Positions 55,043 to 64,000 of a stretch of DNA of 64,000 nucleotides are shown piece after piece; the first letter of the stretch is position 1, and the number at the start of each line of letters is the position of its first letter. Below the pieces are notes generated by a model. It was not told where the DNA came from and did not search any database. It saw nothing but the letters and a program-made list of their open reading frames with translations. Location: contig CACOMK010000002.1 in the NCBI GenBank assembly GCA_902628305.1, positions 40,260 through 104,259 on the forward strand, read 5' to 3'. Both the position numbers and the translations under genes were made by a program. This DNA is from an uncultured Pelagibacteraceae bacterium (GTDB taxonomy: Bacteria; Pseudomonadota; Alphaproteobacteria; Pelagibacterales; Pelagibacteraceae).

Positions 55043-56126
55043 ATTTACTGTAAAAGATAAATTTTATATGGAGATAGCCTTAGACTTGGCTAGTTCTCGT
55101 CATGGACTTACTGGATCAAATCCATCAGTAGGCTGTGTTATTGTTAAAAATGATAAAATAATTTCTATAGGGCAAACTGCTTTTAACGGAAGACCACATG
55201 CAGAATTTAATGCAATTAAAAGCTGTTATGAAGATTTAGAAGGCTCAAAAATGTATGTTACTTTAGAACCTTGTTGTCATCATGGATTAACACCACCATG
55301 TACAGACATAATTATAAAGTCGAAAATTTCAGAGGTTATATATGCTGTCACAGATATAGACAAAAGAGTAAGAAATAAAAGTTTTAAAATTTTAAATTCT
55401 AAACGAATAATTGTAAAAAAAGGGTTATTAAAAAATAGAATTGAAAATTTTTATTTTCCTTATTTTTTTAATAGAACGAAAAAGTTACCATATGTTACAG
55501 GTAAAATAGCTATTTCAAAAAATAATATTATTTACAGTAAGTCACAAAAAAAAATTACAAATATTTATTCAGATCAGTTTACTCATCTTTTGAGATATCA
55601 AAATGATAGCTTGTTGATAACTTACAAGACACTAAACAAAGATAATCCAAGATTAAATTGTCGCTTAAAAGGTCTAGAAAATTTTTCACCAAAAAGAATT
55701 ATTTTAGACAGTGAACTAAAAAGTAAAATAAATAGCTATATAATTAAAACATCAAAAAATAAAAATACTTTAATTTTTTATAATAAAGCTGATAAGTCAA
55801 AAATTTCTAAATTTAAAAAAAAAGGAATTGTGTTAATTAAATCTAAAATCGATAGAAATAGAAAGATGAATATTAGAGATGTTTTAAAAAAATTATTTGA
55901 TTATGGTTGTAGAAATTTACTTATCGAGGGTGGCAACAATCTAACTAATACTTTAATTAAAAATAAAATTTTTAATAAATTTTATTTACTTAAAAGCCCT
56001 AAAAATCTTTCTAAAAGCTCAGAATATTTAAAATTTAGTGGCATGAAAACATTAAATCAAAAGTATAAGACAAAGATTAATTTAAATCTGAATTTGCGAA
56101 AAGACAGAATAATACTATATAGATAA
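55023..56126 (+). CDS. ribD: Bifunctional riboflavin deaminase/reductase
   Basis: [42 protein letters not shown]-terminal reductase LLIEGGNNL. Confidence 0.95.
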   Translation: MSTKKDKFTVKDKFYMEIALDLASSRHGLTGSNPSVGCVIVKNDKIISIGQTAFNGRPHAEFNAIKSCYEDLEGSKMYVTLEPCCHHGLTPPCTDIIIKSKISEVIYAVTDIDKRVRNKSFKILNSKRIIVKKGLLKNRIENFYFPYFFNRTKKLPYVTGKIAISKNNIIYSKSQKKITNIYSDQFTHLLRYQNDSLLITYKTLNKDNPRLNCRLKGLENFSPKRIILDSELKSKINSYIIKTSKNKNTLIFYNKADKSKISKFKKKGIVLIKSKIDRNRKMNIRDVLKKLFDYGCRNLLIEGGNNLTNTLIKNKIFNKFYLLKSPKNLSKSSEYLKFSGMKTLNQKYKTKINLNLNLRKDRIILYR

Positions 56127-56131
56127 TAATT

Positions 56132-56725
56132 ATGTTTAATGGAATAATTTATAATCAAGGTATTATAACCAAAATTATTAAAAGGCCAAAAGGTCTTAAT
56201 ATTTTTGTAAAAAGTAACATTAAAGTATCCAATAAAGATATGGGTTTGTCTGTTGCCTGTGATGGTGTTTGTCTAACTTTAATTTCATATAAATCTAAAA
56301 TTATGGAATTTTACCTTTCGAAAGAAACTATAATTCGTTCAAAATTTAAATTTTTAAAACTAAAGGATAAAATAAATTTAGAATTACCTCTAAAATATGG
56401 GACAAAAATTTCGGGACATATTTGTCAAGGACATATTGATACTGTAGGTAAAGTTTTAAGTGTTAGAAAAATAGATAAATCATTTCTTTTTGACTTTGAT
56501 TTACCTAAAAAAGAGAGAAAACACTTAATAGAAAAAGCTTCAATTTGTGTAAATGGTATTTCTCTTACAATTTCAAAAGTAACTAAAAAAGGTTTCCAAA
56601 TCTGGATTATCCCGCATACTTATAAGGAAACGAATTTATCAACTTTAAAAAAATCTAGTTTAGTTAACATAGAGATAGATATCTTGTCTAAATACGTTAG
56701 GAATTATTTTAATGGGAAAAAATAA
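56132..56725 (+). CDS. ribE: Riboflavin synthase alpha chain
   Basis: MFNGIIYNQGII...SVACDGVCLTLIS...SGHICQGHIDTVGKV...CVNGISLTI. Confidence 0.95.
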   Translation: MFNGIIYNQGIITKIIKRPKGLNIFVKSNIKVSNKDMGLSVACDGVCLTLISYKSKIMEFYLSKETIIRSKFKFLKLKDKINLELPLKYGTKISGHICQGHIDTVGKVLSVRKIDKSFLFDFDLPKKERKHLIEKASICVNGISLTISKVTKKGFQIWIIPHTYKETNLSTLKKSSLVNIEIDILSKYVRNYFNGKK

Positions 56726-57812
56726 TTTTGCATCAATCGAGTCAATTTTAAGTGTAGCAAAAAAAGGGGGCATGTTTATTTTGGTAGATGATGAAAAAAG
56801 AGAAAACGAGGGAGATTTAGTTATTTCTACATCAGACACAAATGCGAAAAATATTAACTTTATGGCAAAATACGGACGAGGTTTAATTTGTTTAGCTCTT
56901 GATACTCTTCAGGCAAAAAAATTAAATTTATCTTTAATGTCACCAGTAAATCAATCAAGAAACAAAACGGCTTTCACAATTTCTATTGAGGCAAAAAAAG
57001 GAATATCAACAGGTATATCTGCCAAAGACAGAGCTAGAACAATAAAAATTGCCTCAAAAAAAAATGCAAATAAAAACGAAATTGTTTCACCTGGCCACGT
57101 CTTTCCAATTATTGCTAAAGATGGTGGGGTTCTCGTTAGAGCAGGACATACAGAAGCTTCAGTTGATATATCTAAATTAGCAAAAAAAAATAACTCTGCT
57201 GTAATTTGTGAAATTATGAATGAAGACGGAACAATGGCTAAAGGTCAGGATTTATTCAATTTTGCAAAAAAACATAAATTAAAAATTGGAAAAATAGAAG
57301 ATCTGATCGCATATAGACTAAAAAAAGAAAAACTTATTAAACTTAAAAAGCAAAGTAAGATTGATGTAAAAAATCAAAAATACAATATTAGAATTTATGA
57401 GAATCTTTTAGATGGCTCAGAACATTTTGCATTAATAAAAGGTAAAATTAAAAAAGGTATTACTCCAAGAGTGAGAGTAATTTCGTCTAATGTCGTCCAA
57501 AACTATCTAATAAATCAATCATTACCAAATTCATTTAATAAGACTTTAAATTATTTCAAAAAATATCAAAATTGTGTTTTAGTATTTATCAAAGACTCGA
57601 ATTTAAAATCAGTAACTCAGACCTTAAAAGATTATAAAAACAAAGACTTCTATAAAAAGGGAAATGACAAGTTAATAAGAAATTATGGTATTGGAGCTCA
57701 AATTATTAAAGACTTAAAAATTAAAAATATGATATTAATCACCAAATCACCAAAAAAAGTTATTGGTCTTGATGGTTATGGTATAAAAATTACAAAACAG
57801 GAATTAATTTGA
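56712..57812 (+). CDS. ribB: 3,4-dihydroxy-2-butanone-4-phosphate synthase fused to a degenerate GTP cyclohydrolase II-like domain (RibBX type)
   Basis: RibB motifs VDDEKRENEGDLV, YGRGLICLALD, AKDRARTI, GHTEASVDIS; C-terminal domain lacks HSECxTGDxxxSxRCDCxxQL. Confidence 0.92.
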   Translation: MGKNNFASIESILSVAKKGGMFILVDDEKRENEGDLVISTSDTNAKNINFMAKYGRGLICLALDTLQAKKLNLSLMSPVNQSRNKTAFTISIEAKKGISTGISAKDRARTIKIASKKNANKNEIVSPGHVFPIIAKDGGVLVRAGHTEASVDISKLAKKNNSAVICEIMNEDGTMAKGQDLFNFAKKHKLKIGKIEDLIAYRLKKEKLIKLKKQSKIDVKNQKYNIRIYENLLDGSEHFALIKGKIKKGITPRVRVISSNVVQNYLINQSLPNSFNKTLNYFKKYQNCVLVFIKDSNLKSVTQTLKDYKNKDFYKKGNDKLIRNYGIGAQIIKDLKIKNMILITKSPKKVIGLDGYGIKITKQELI

Positions 57813-58201
57813 TGAAAAAAAAATATCTAATTGTTGTAGCGGATTACTATAAAGATATCGCTGATGGTTTAAAAGGAAGCGCTTTAAAAATAATTCCCAA
57901 AAAAAATATAATAAAAATTATTAAAGTACCCGGTGTTTTTGAAATTCCAGTTACAATCTCAAAAAATTTAAAAAAATATGATGGTTTTTTAGCTTTAGGA
58001 TGCGTAATTAAAGGTCAAACTCCTCACTTTGATTTTATTTCTCAAGCAACAACGGATGCCATAATGAAATTGTCTATAGATAGTAAAAAACCTGTTGGAA
58101 ATGGAATAATTACTTGTTTAAATATGGTTCAAGCAAGAGCAAGAAGAAAAAAGGGTGCTGAAGCTGCAGAAGCTGTAATTTCAGTTTTGTCTCAAAAATG
58201 A
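57809..58201 (+). CDS. ribH: 6,7-dimethyl-8-ribityllumazine synthase
   Basis: IKVPGVFEIPVTISK, FLALGCVIKGQTPHFDFISQATTDAIM. Confidence 0.95.
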   Translation: MMKKKYLIVVADYYKDIADGLKGSALKIIPKKNIIKIIKVPGVFEIPVTISKNLKKYDGFLALGCVIKGQTPHFDFISQATTDAIMKLSIDSKKPVGNGIITCLNMVQARARRKKGAEAAEAVISVLSQK

Positions 58202-58602
58202 GAACTCATTACAATCCCAAAAACAATCCTAGAGTTATAATTATTCAGAAATTATATGGGAAATTTTATAATGAAGATGATGATTTAGATTTTCCAAAAC
58301 ATAGATTTAAAAAATTTATTAAGGATATAGTTTTAGGAACAATAGAAAGAAATGATCTTATTTTAGAAGAATTAAATAATAAATTAGGAGATGAATTTGT
58401 ATTTGAAAAACTAGATAAAGTTTTTCAAACAATTTTAAAAGCAGCAACTTATGAGTTTATGTATAAACCAAATTTATCAATTAACATAATAATTAAAGAA
58501 TACTTAAATTCATCTAATTTTTTCCTTGTAGATTCACAAACAAAATATCTTAATGCTTTATTAGATAATGTGGGAAAAAAATTAAGATCTAACAATGCAT
58601 GA
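58198..58602 (+). CDS. nusB: Transcription antitermination protein NusB
   Basis: PRVIIIQKLYGKFYN...ILKAATYEFMYKPNLSINIIIKEYLNSSNFF; between ribH and thiL. Confidence 0.88.
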   Translation: MRTHYNPKNNPRVIIIQKLYGKFYNEDDDLDFPKHRFKKFIKDIVLGTIERNDLILEELNNKLGDEFVFEKLDKVFQTILKAATYEFMYKPNLSINIIIKEYLNSSNFFLVDSQTKYLNALLDNVGKKLRSNNA

Positions 58603-59554
58603 ATTTGAGTTAATAAATAATTATTTTTCAAAAATAGCTAAAAGAAATAAATTTGCTCTTAATTTAAATGATGATGTTTTTTTTGATAAAAAAAAGGGAG
58701 TCGTTATATCTGTTGATACATACAATATTGGAACTCATTTTTTGAATTTTAAATCACCCGATCTTGTAATTAAAAAAGTATTAAGATCATCTATTTCTGA
58801 TTTAATTTGTAAAGGTGTAAAACCAAAATTTTATTTTATTTCTGGTTCTGGAAACAAAAAAACATTTACAAATAATAATTTATATAAAATCACAAAGTCT
58901 CTCAAATCAGAACAAAATAAATTTAACATAGATTTATGTGGTGGTGATACAACCTTTTCAAATAAACTAAGTTTCACAATTACTTCAGTGGGGTATTCGA
59001 ATAAATTAATTTATCGTAATAAAGCTAAATTAAATGACGATATTTATGTTACTGGAAATTTAGGAGATAGTTATTTAGGTCTCAAAGCATTAAGTAATAA
59101 ATCTAAATTTAATAATAAAGATAAATTATTCTTTATAGATAAATATTACAAACCAGAGTTACCTATAAATATAACAAAATATTTATTAAAATTTGCTAAT
59201 AGCTCTATTGATGTTTCGGATGGATTAATTAGTGACTTATCAAAAATGATTAATAGACAAAATTTATCATTTCACTTATTTGAAAAAAAAATACCTGTTT
59301 CAAAAAAACTAAGTAATTTTATTAAAAATAAAAAATTAAATAAAATAGATCTAATTTCAAATGGAGATGATTATCAGGTGTTATTTACTACAGGTATAAA
59401 CAAAGCTAGAATCATTCAAAACGCATCTAAAACAACTGGAATAAAAATAACTAAAATTGGTAAAATTGTATCTGGTAAAAATAGCTCTTTAATTTTTGAT
59501 CAAAAAGGTAAGCAAATTCAAGCTAAATCTAGGGGTTATATTCATCGGTTTTAG
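58595..59554 (+). CDS. thiL: Thiamine-monophosphate kinase
   Basis: LRSSISDLICKGVKPKFYFIS, DLCGGDTTFSNKLSFTITSVG, SSIDVSDGLISDLSKM, SNGDDYQVLFT. Confidence 0.92.
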   Translation: MHEFELINNYFSKIAKRNKFALNLNDDVFFDKKKGVVISVDTYNIGTHFLNFKSPDLVIKKVLRSSISDLICKGVKPKFYFISGSGNKKTFTNNNLYKITKSLKSEQNKFNIDLCGGDTTFSNKLSFTITSVGYSNKLIYRNKAKLNDDIYVTGNLGDSYLGLKALSNKSKFNNKDKLFFIDKYYKPELPINITKYLLKFANSSIDVSDGLISDLSKMINRQNLSFHLFEKKIPVSKKLSNFIKNKKLNKIDLISNGDDYQVLFTTGINKARIIQNASKTTGIKITKIGKIVSGKNSSLIFDQKGKQIQAKSRGYIHRF

Positions 59555-59564
59555 AAGTTAATCG

Positions 59565-59592
59565 TTGTCTTTTCTATCTTTTTTTGTATTGT
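59565..59592 (+). promoter_or_regulatory. Possible sigma70-type promoter upstream of hppA (TTGTCT, 16 nt, TATTGT)
   Basis: Motif match only, in the 78 bp thiL-hppA gap. Confidence 0.25.
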
Positions 59593-59632
59593 GCGGGCTT
59601 AAAAATTTATCAACCAACAACTTAAGGTTAAT

Positions 59633-61738
59633 ATGAGTGGAACAGTCGAAACAATATTATTATACACAATTGGAGCTGGTTTATTATCTATCGTTTATGG
59701 ATTTTTAACTGGTAAAAATATTCTTAATTCAAGTGCGGGTAATGCAAAAATGCAAGACATTGCTTCCGCAATTCAAATTGGTGCAAAAGCATACTTAGCA
59801 AGACAATATAAAACTATTGCTATTGTTGGTGCTGTAGTTTTAGTAATTGTAAGTATAGCATTTAGTCCGCTAGTAGGTCTTGGATATTTAATTGGTGCTG
59901 CCTTATCAGGTATTGCAGGATATGTTGGAATGTTAGTTTCTGTTGAAGCAAACGTAAGAACTGCAGAAGCATCAAGAAAAGGCTTAGCTCAAGGTCTTTC
60001 TGTTGCATTTAAATCTGGTGCAGTTACTGGAATGTTGGTTGCTGGTCTAGCATTGTTATCTATAGCTGTTTATTATTATATATTGTTAAAATCTAATGTA
60101 GATGAAAGAGAAATTGTAAATGCTTTAGTTGCATTAGGATTTGGGGCATCATTAATTTCAATTTTTGCAAGATTGGGTGGTGGAATTTTTACAAAAGGTG
60201 CTGACGTTGGTGCAGATTTAGTTGGAAAAGTAGAAGCTGGAATTCCAGAAGATGATCCTAGAAACCCTGCTGTGATTGCAGATAACGTTGGTGACAACGT
60301 AGGAGATTGTGCTGGTATGGCTGCTGATTTATTTGAAACTTATGCTGTTACTATTGTTGCAACAATGGTTTTATCATCAATTTTCTTTATAGGTGATCTA
60401 AATATGATGATCTACCCTTTATCAATTGGTGCTGCATGTTTGTTAACATCTATTGTTGGGACATTTTTTGTTAAACTTGGAAAAAGTAAGAATGTTATGA
60501 ATGCCTTGTATAAAGGATTTGTTGTTTCTGCAGTAGCATCTTTAGCAATTTTATGGCCTGTTACAGATTATGTAATTGGTTTTACAAATGAATATACAGT
60601 AAATGATAAAACTTTTAATGGAATGGATCTATATTATTGTGGTGTTATAGGTTTAGTTATTACTGGATTATTGATATGGATTACTGAATATTATACAGGA
60701 ACAAGTTATAGACCAGTCAAATCAGTTGCATTGTCATCAACAACTGGTCATGGTACTAATGTTATTCAAGGTTTAGCTGTTTCTATGGAAGCAACTGCTA
60801 TTCCTGCACTAATAATTGTAGCTGGTATTCTAATTACAAATTCTATTGCTGGTCTTTTTGGAATCGCAATTGCTGTAACCACTATGCTCGCATTAGCAGG
60901 TATGGTTGTTGCATTAGATGCATACGGACCAGTTACTGATAATGCTGGTGGTATAGCTGAAATGTCTAATCTTGATAAAAAGGTTAGAAAAACAACTGAT
61001 GCACTTGATGCTGTTGGTAACACAACAAAAGCCGTTACAAAAGGCTATGCAATTGGCTCTGCAGGTTTAGGTGCTTTGGTATTATTTGCAGCTTACACAG
61101 AAGACATAAAACATTTTTCAAAAGAGGCTGGATCGGCACTTGAAGGTATAGTTGTAACTTTTGATTTATCAAACCCTTATGTTGTTGTTGGATTATTAAT
61201 TGGAGGAATGCTTCCATATTTATTTGGCTCAATGGGTATGCAAGCTGTCGGAAGAGCTGGAGGCGCTGTAGTTGTTGAAGTGAGAAGACAATTTAAAAAA
61301 TTCCCTGGTATAATGAAGAGAAAACAAAAGCCAGATTATGCAAAATTAGTAGATTTATTAACTGTAGCCGCAATTAAGGAAATGATAATTCCATCTTTGC
61401 TTCCTGTTTTGTCTCCTGTTGTTTTATATTTTGTAATTTTCTCTATTGGTGGACAAGTTGCTGCTTTAGCATCGGTTGGAGCAATGTTACTTGGTGTTAT
61501 AATCACTGGTTTATTCGTTGCGGTATCGATGACTGCGGGAGGTGGTGCTTGGGATAACGCAAAAAAATATATTGAAGATGGAAATCACGGTGGTAAAGGA
61601 TCGGAAGCTCATAAAGCTGCGGTTACAGGTGATACAGTTGGAGATCCTTACAAAGATACTGCCGGTCCTGCTGTGAATCCAATGATTAAAATTACCAATA
61701 TAGTTGCTTTGTTATTGTTAGCAGTAATTGCAGGGTAA
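59633..61738 (+). CDS. hppA: Membrane-bound H+-translocating pyrophosphatase, K+-independent type
   Basis: [57 protein letters not shown] (Lys in the K+-dependence position). Confidence 0.98.
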   Translation: MSGTVETILLYTIGAGLLSIVYGFLTGKNILNSSAGNAKMQDIASAIQIGAKAYLARQYKTIAIVGAVVLVIVSIAFSPLVGLGYLIGAALSGIAGYVGMLVSVEANVRTAEASRKGLAQGLSVAFKSGAVTGMLVAGLALLSIAVYYYILLKSNVDEREIVNALVALGFGASLISIFARLGGGIFTKGADVGADLVGKVEAGIPEDDPRNPAVIADNVGDNVGDCAGMAADLFETYAVTIVATMVLSSIFFIGDLNMMIYPLSIGAACLLTSIVGTFFVKLGKSKNVMNALYKGFVVSAVASLAILWPVTDYVIGFTNEYTVNDKTFNGMDLYYCGVIGLVITGLLIWITEYYTGTSYRPVKSVALSSTTGHGTNVIQGLAVSMEATAIPALIIVAGILITNSIAGLFGIAIAVTTMLALAGMVVALDAYGPVTDNAGGIAEMSNLDKKVRKTTDALDAVGNTTKAVTKGYAIGSAGLGALVLFAAYTEDIKHFSKEAGSALEGIVVTFDLSNPYVVVGLLIGGMLPYLFGSMGMQAVGRAGGAVVVEVRRQFKKFPGIMKRKQKPDYAKLVDLLTVAAIKEMIIPSLLPVLSPVVLYFVIFSIGGQVAALASVGAMLLGVIITGLFVAVSMTAGGGAWDNAKKYIEDGNHGGKGSEAHKAAVTGDTVGDPYKDTAGPAVNPMIKITNIVALLLLAVIAG

Positions 61739-61742
61739 TTAA

Positions 61743-62204
61743 TTATTTTTGTCTTTTTTGACCTCTAGGATCGTCAATTCTTTGTCTTAAGGAATATAAA
61801 AAGTTATATATAAATGATCTTTTGGAATGATCAGTTAAAGTTATTTTTTCGTCAAAATTGATATTCTGCATATCATCTTTGTTATAAAACTTTTTTGACA
61901 CCAAAATTCCTTTCTCATTAATATCTAATATTAAAACATTGTTTTTAATTAGTACTTTTTTTCCTAATTTACTTAGTTTTGAGCTGCTTGTTTTTCTTTC
62001 TATGTATATGAAAATATCATTATCAAATTTACTTTTTGTAGAAGGTGGGCCAATTATTTGAATAATATCGTTTTTATTTGTTATATTAATTTTTAATTTT
62101 TTTTGTTTTACTTCTAAATTATGAATTCCATGGTGCTGAACCACCTTATTAAGACTACAGTTTTGTATAAATAAAAGTAAAATTAATGTATAAATTATTC
62201 TCAT
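61743..62204 (-). CDS. bamE: SmpA/OmlA (BamE)-family outer membrane lipoprotein
   Basis: Lipobox-like LLLFIQNCSLNKVVQHHG, ITNKNDIIQIIGPPSTKSKFDNDIFIYIERK. Confidence 0.83.
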   Translation of the reverse strand: MRIIYTLILLLFIQNCSLNKVVQHHGIHNLEVKQKKLKINITNKNDIIQIIGPPSTKSKFDNDIFIYIERKTSSSKLSKLGKKVLIKNNVLILDINEKGILVSKKFYNKDDMQNINFDEKITLTDHSKRSFIYNFLYSLRQRIDDPRGQKRQK

Positions 62205-62670
62205 GAAACCTGCTTATTTAAACTTTTATAATAATCTGATTAAATTATCTACAAATAAAGAATTGTATAAAAATTTTACTAGACAGGACACATTCTCTGA
62301 TAGATTAACTTTATTTTTTTTACATTTTGCTTTTATGCTAAAAGCTTTTAAAAATAAAAAAAATTCAGATATATTACAAAAAATCTATGATTTTAATTTT
62401 AGACAACTAGAATTAAGCATAAGAGAAATAGGTTATGGTGATCAATCAATTAATAAAAAAATGAAAGACTATGTTAACTTGTTACATTCAATGGTCTCCG
62501 AAATTCATTTTTGGGATAGTATATCCAAAACAGATAAAATAAAAAAAATATCCTATTTTTTAACTGATTTTAATAATATTGATGAAATGGTTGATTATTT
62601 TGAGAATTTTTATGAAAATTTGACAAAAAAAACTTTGAATTCTTACATAAAAAGTGTAAGTAACGCATAA
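62203..62670 (+). CDS. Ubiquinol-cytochrome c chaperone family protein (CBP3-like)
   Basis: [21 protein letters not shown]...[23 protein letters not shown]. Confidence 0.83.
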   Translation: MKPAYLNFYNNLIKLSTNKELYKNFTRQDTFSDRLTLFFLHFAFMLKAFKNKKNSDILQKIYDFNFRQLELSIREIGYGDQSINKKMKDYVNLLHSMVSEIHFWDSISKTDKIKKISYFLTDFNNIDEMVDYFENFYENLTKKTLNSYIKSVSNA

Positions 62671-62672
62671 TT

Positions 62673-62855
62673 ATGGCTGTACCAAAACGAAAACAAACGC
62701 CCTCTAGAACCGGAATGAGAAGAGCTCAAACTATGAAATTTTCAACTAAAAATATAGTTGAAGATAAAAAAACAGGTGAATACAGGCTTTCCCATCATCT
62801 TGACCTTAAAACAGGTATGTACAAGGGAAGACAAGTATTAGACCCTAAAGAATAG
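62673..62855 (+). CDS. rpmF: 50S ribosomal protein L32
   Basis: [23 protein letters not shown]...[17 protein letters not shown]. Confidence 0.97.
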   Translation: MAVPKRKQTPSRTGMRRAQTMKFSTKNIVEDKKTGEYRLSHHLDLKTGMYKGRQVLDPKE

Positions 62856-62874
62856 TATATAATATTCATATATA

Positions 62875-63876
62875 ATGTCAGATTTGATTAAAATTGCAGT
62901 TGATGCAATGGGCGGTGATGGTTCGCCAAAGAAAATAATTGATGGTATTATCTTAAATAATAAATCAAATAAAAATAATTATTTTAAAATTTTTGGTGAT
63001 AAAAATAAAATCTCTCCAATAATTAAAGGAAAAATTTCTGAGGAATTTTTTGAGATAATCCATACAGAAAATAAAATTGAAAGTACAGATAGCCCATTAG
63101 AAGGTGCTAAAAGAGGTAAGGATACAAGTATGTGGCTCTCTATTCAAAGTGTAAAAGAAAAAAAAGCAGATATAGTTATATCAGCAGGTAATACTGGTGC
63201 ATTGTTAGTTCTGTCAAAATTAAATTTAAAAATGATAGAAAATATAGATAAACCTGCATTGTCTGCATTATGGCCAAATAAAAAAGGAATGAGTGTTGTA
63301 TTAGATCTAGGTGCTAACATAGAATGTAGTTCTAAAAATTTAGTAGATTTTTCAATAATGGGAGCATCATTATACACATCACTTTATCCTAACGACAAGC
63401 CAAACGTTGCATTATTAAATATTGGCTCTGAGGAATTAAAAGGTAATGAGATAATTAAAGAAACTTACCATCTATTAAATGAAAAAAAATCAGAAAATTA
63501 TAATTTTGCAGGATACATTGAAGGAAATCATTTGATGGATGGACAAGTAAATGTAGTAGTTTCTGATGGATTTACTGGAAATGTTGCTTTAAAAACAGCT
63601 GAAGGTACAGCGAATTTTATAACAAGTGAATTAAAAAATGTTATGACTGGTACATTAATAGGTAAAATTTCATCGTTACTAAATATATCAAATTTAAAAA
63701 AATTTAAGAAAAGACTTGATCCAAGATTGTATAATGGTGCGATTTTTATCGGATTGGATTCTCCAGTTGTTAAAAGTCATGGAGGAACAGATTATATTGG
63801 TTTTTCAAACTCTCTAGATGTTTGTCATAGAATTGTTAAAGGTAATTTGATAGATAAGATTAAGCAAAATATTTAA
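62875..63876 (+). CDS. plsX: Phosphate acyltransferase PlsX
   Basis: IKIAVDAMGGDGSPKKIIDG...ADIVISAGNTGALLVLSK...VVVSDGFTGNVALKTAEG. Confidence 0.97.
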   Translation: MSDLIKIAVDAMGGDGSPKKIIDGIILNNKSNKNNYFKIFGDKNKISPIIKGKISEEFFEIIHTENKIESTDSPLEGAKRGKDTSMWLSIQSVKEKKADIVISAGNTGALLVLSKLNLKMIENIDKPALSALWPNKKGMSVVLDLGANIECSSKNLVDFSIMGASLYTSLYPNDKPNVALLNIGSEELKGNEIIKETYHLLNEKKSENYNFAGYIEGNHLMDGQVNVVVSDGFTGNVALKTAEGTANFITSELKNVMTGTLIGKISSLLNISNLKKFKKRLDPRLYNGAIFIGLDSPVVKSHGGTDYIGFSNSLDVCHRIVKGNLIDKIKQNI

Positions 63877-63877
63877 T

Positions 63878-64000
63878 ATGAGAATTAATTTAACTAAAAA
63901 AGACTTAGTTAATTTAGTTTATATGCAACTTGGATTTTCTAAACAAATTTCAGAAAATCTAATTGAAGATTTTCTATCCACTATTTTATCTAACATTAAA
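63878..64000 (+). CDS. ihfA: Integration host factor alpha subunit, N-terminus (truncated by window edge)
   Basis: MRINLTKKDLVNLVYMQLGFSKQISENLIEDFLSTILSNIK; HU/IHF N-terminal pattern downstream of plsX. Confidence 0.8.
   Translation, partial: MRINLTKKDLVNLVYMQLGFSKQISENLIEDFLSTILSNIK

Noticed and set aside
61035-61232. 65 aa Gln/Leu-rich minus-strand ORF inside hppA
   Set aside because: Composition reflects antisense of hydrophobic hppA codons; no RBS or synteny argument.
1-64000. CRISPR array, prophage, insertion sequence, integrase or defence island
   Set aside because: No spaced direct repeats, transposase, integrase, phage or restriction/toxin genes seen; almost all DNA is assigned to core genes.

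Overview
This 64 kb window is AT-rich, almost gap-free alphaproteobacterial core chromosome. Gene content, protein style and order look like a SAR11/Pelagibacter-type streamlined genome; that assignment is inference, with no database search. It starts inside rpoC, then carries a str-S10-spc-alpha ribosomal superoperon (rpsL to rplQ) with secY, adk and rpoA. Next come rluC-like, lipB, mgtE, panC, galU, ugd, then a minus-strand block (RidA-like, small secreted protein, topA, plsY, pyrC-like, pyrB, ruvX), gatCAB, O-methyltransferase, trhO-like, MATE and SNase-like genes. A sarcosine oxidase operon (soxBDAG), tRNA-Ser(GCT) and slt follow. The remaining blocks are dapA-smpB-folK-rsh-pyrE-pdxJ-acpS-lepB-rnc-recO, hemB, an Asp/Asn-hydroxylase-like dioxygenase, rpiB-glyA-nrdR-ribD-ribE-ribBX-ribH-nusB-thiL, hppA, bamE, a cytochrome bc1 chaperone, rpmF, plsX and the start of ihfA. 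I found no CRISPR array, prophage, transposon, toxin-antitoxin or defence island, and no convincing new multigene system. The points worth a second look are: a dihydroorotase homologue without the HxH metal motif; a RibB fused to a RibA-like domain without GTP cyclohydrolase II residues; a compact RSH enzyme with the region between TGS and ACT nearly deleted; usual neighbours missing from conserved operons (tuf, rpmD, dprA, era, DUF177, fabH); convergent junctions of 0-4 bp or overlapping; a divergent pair sharing start-codon bases; and a structured candidate leader before rpsL.
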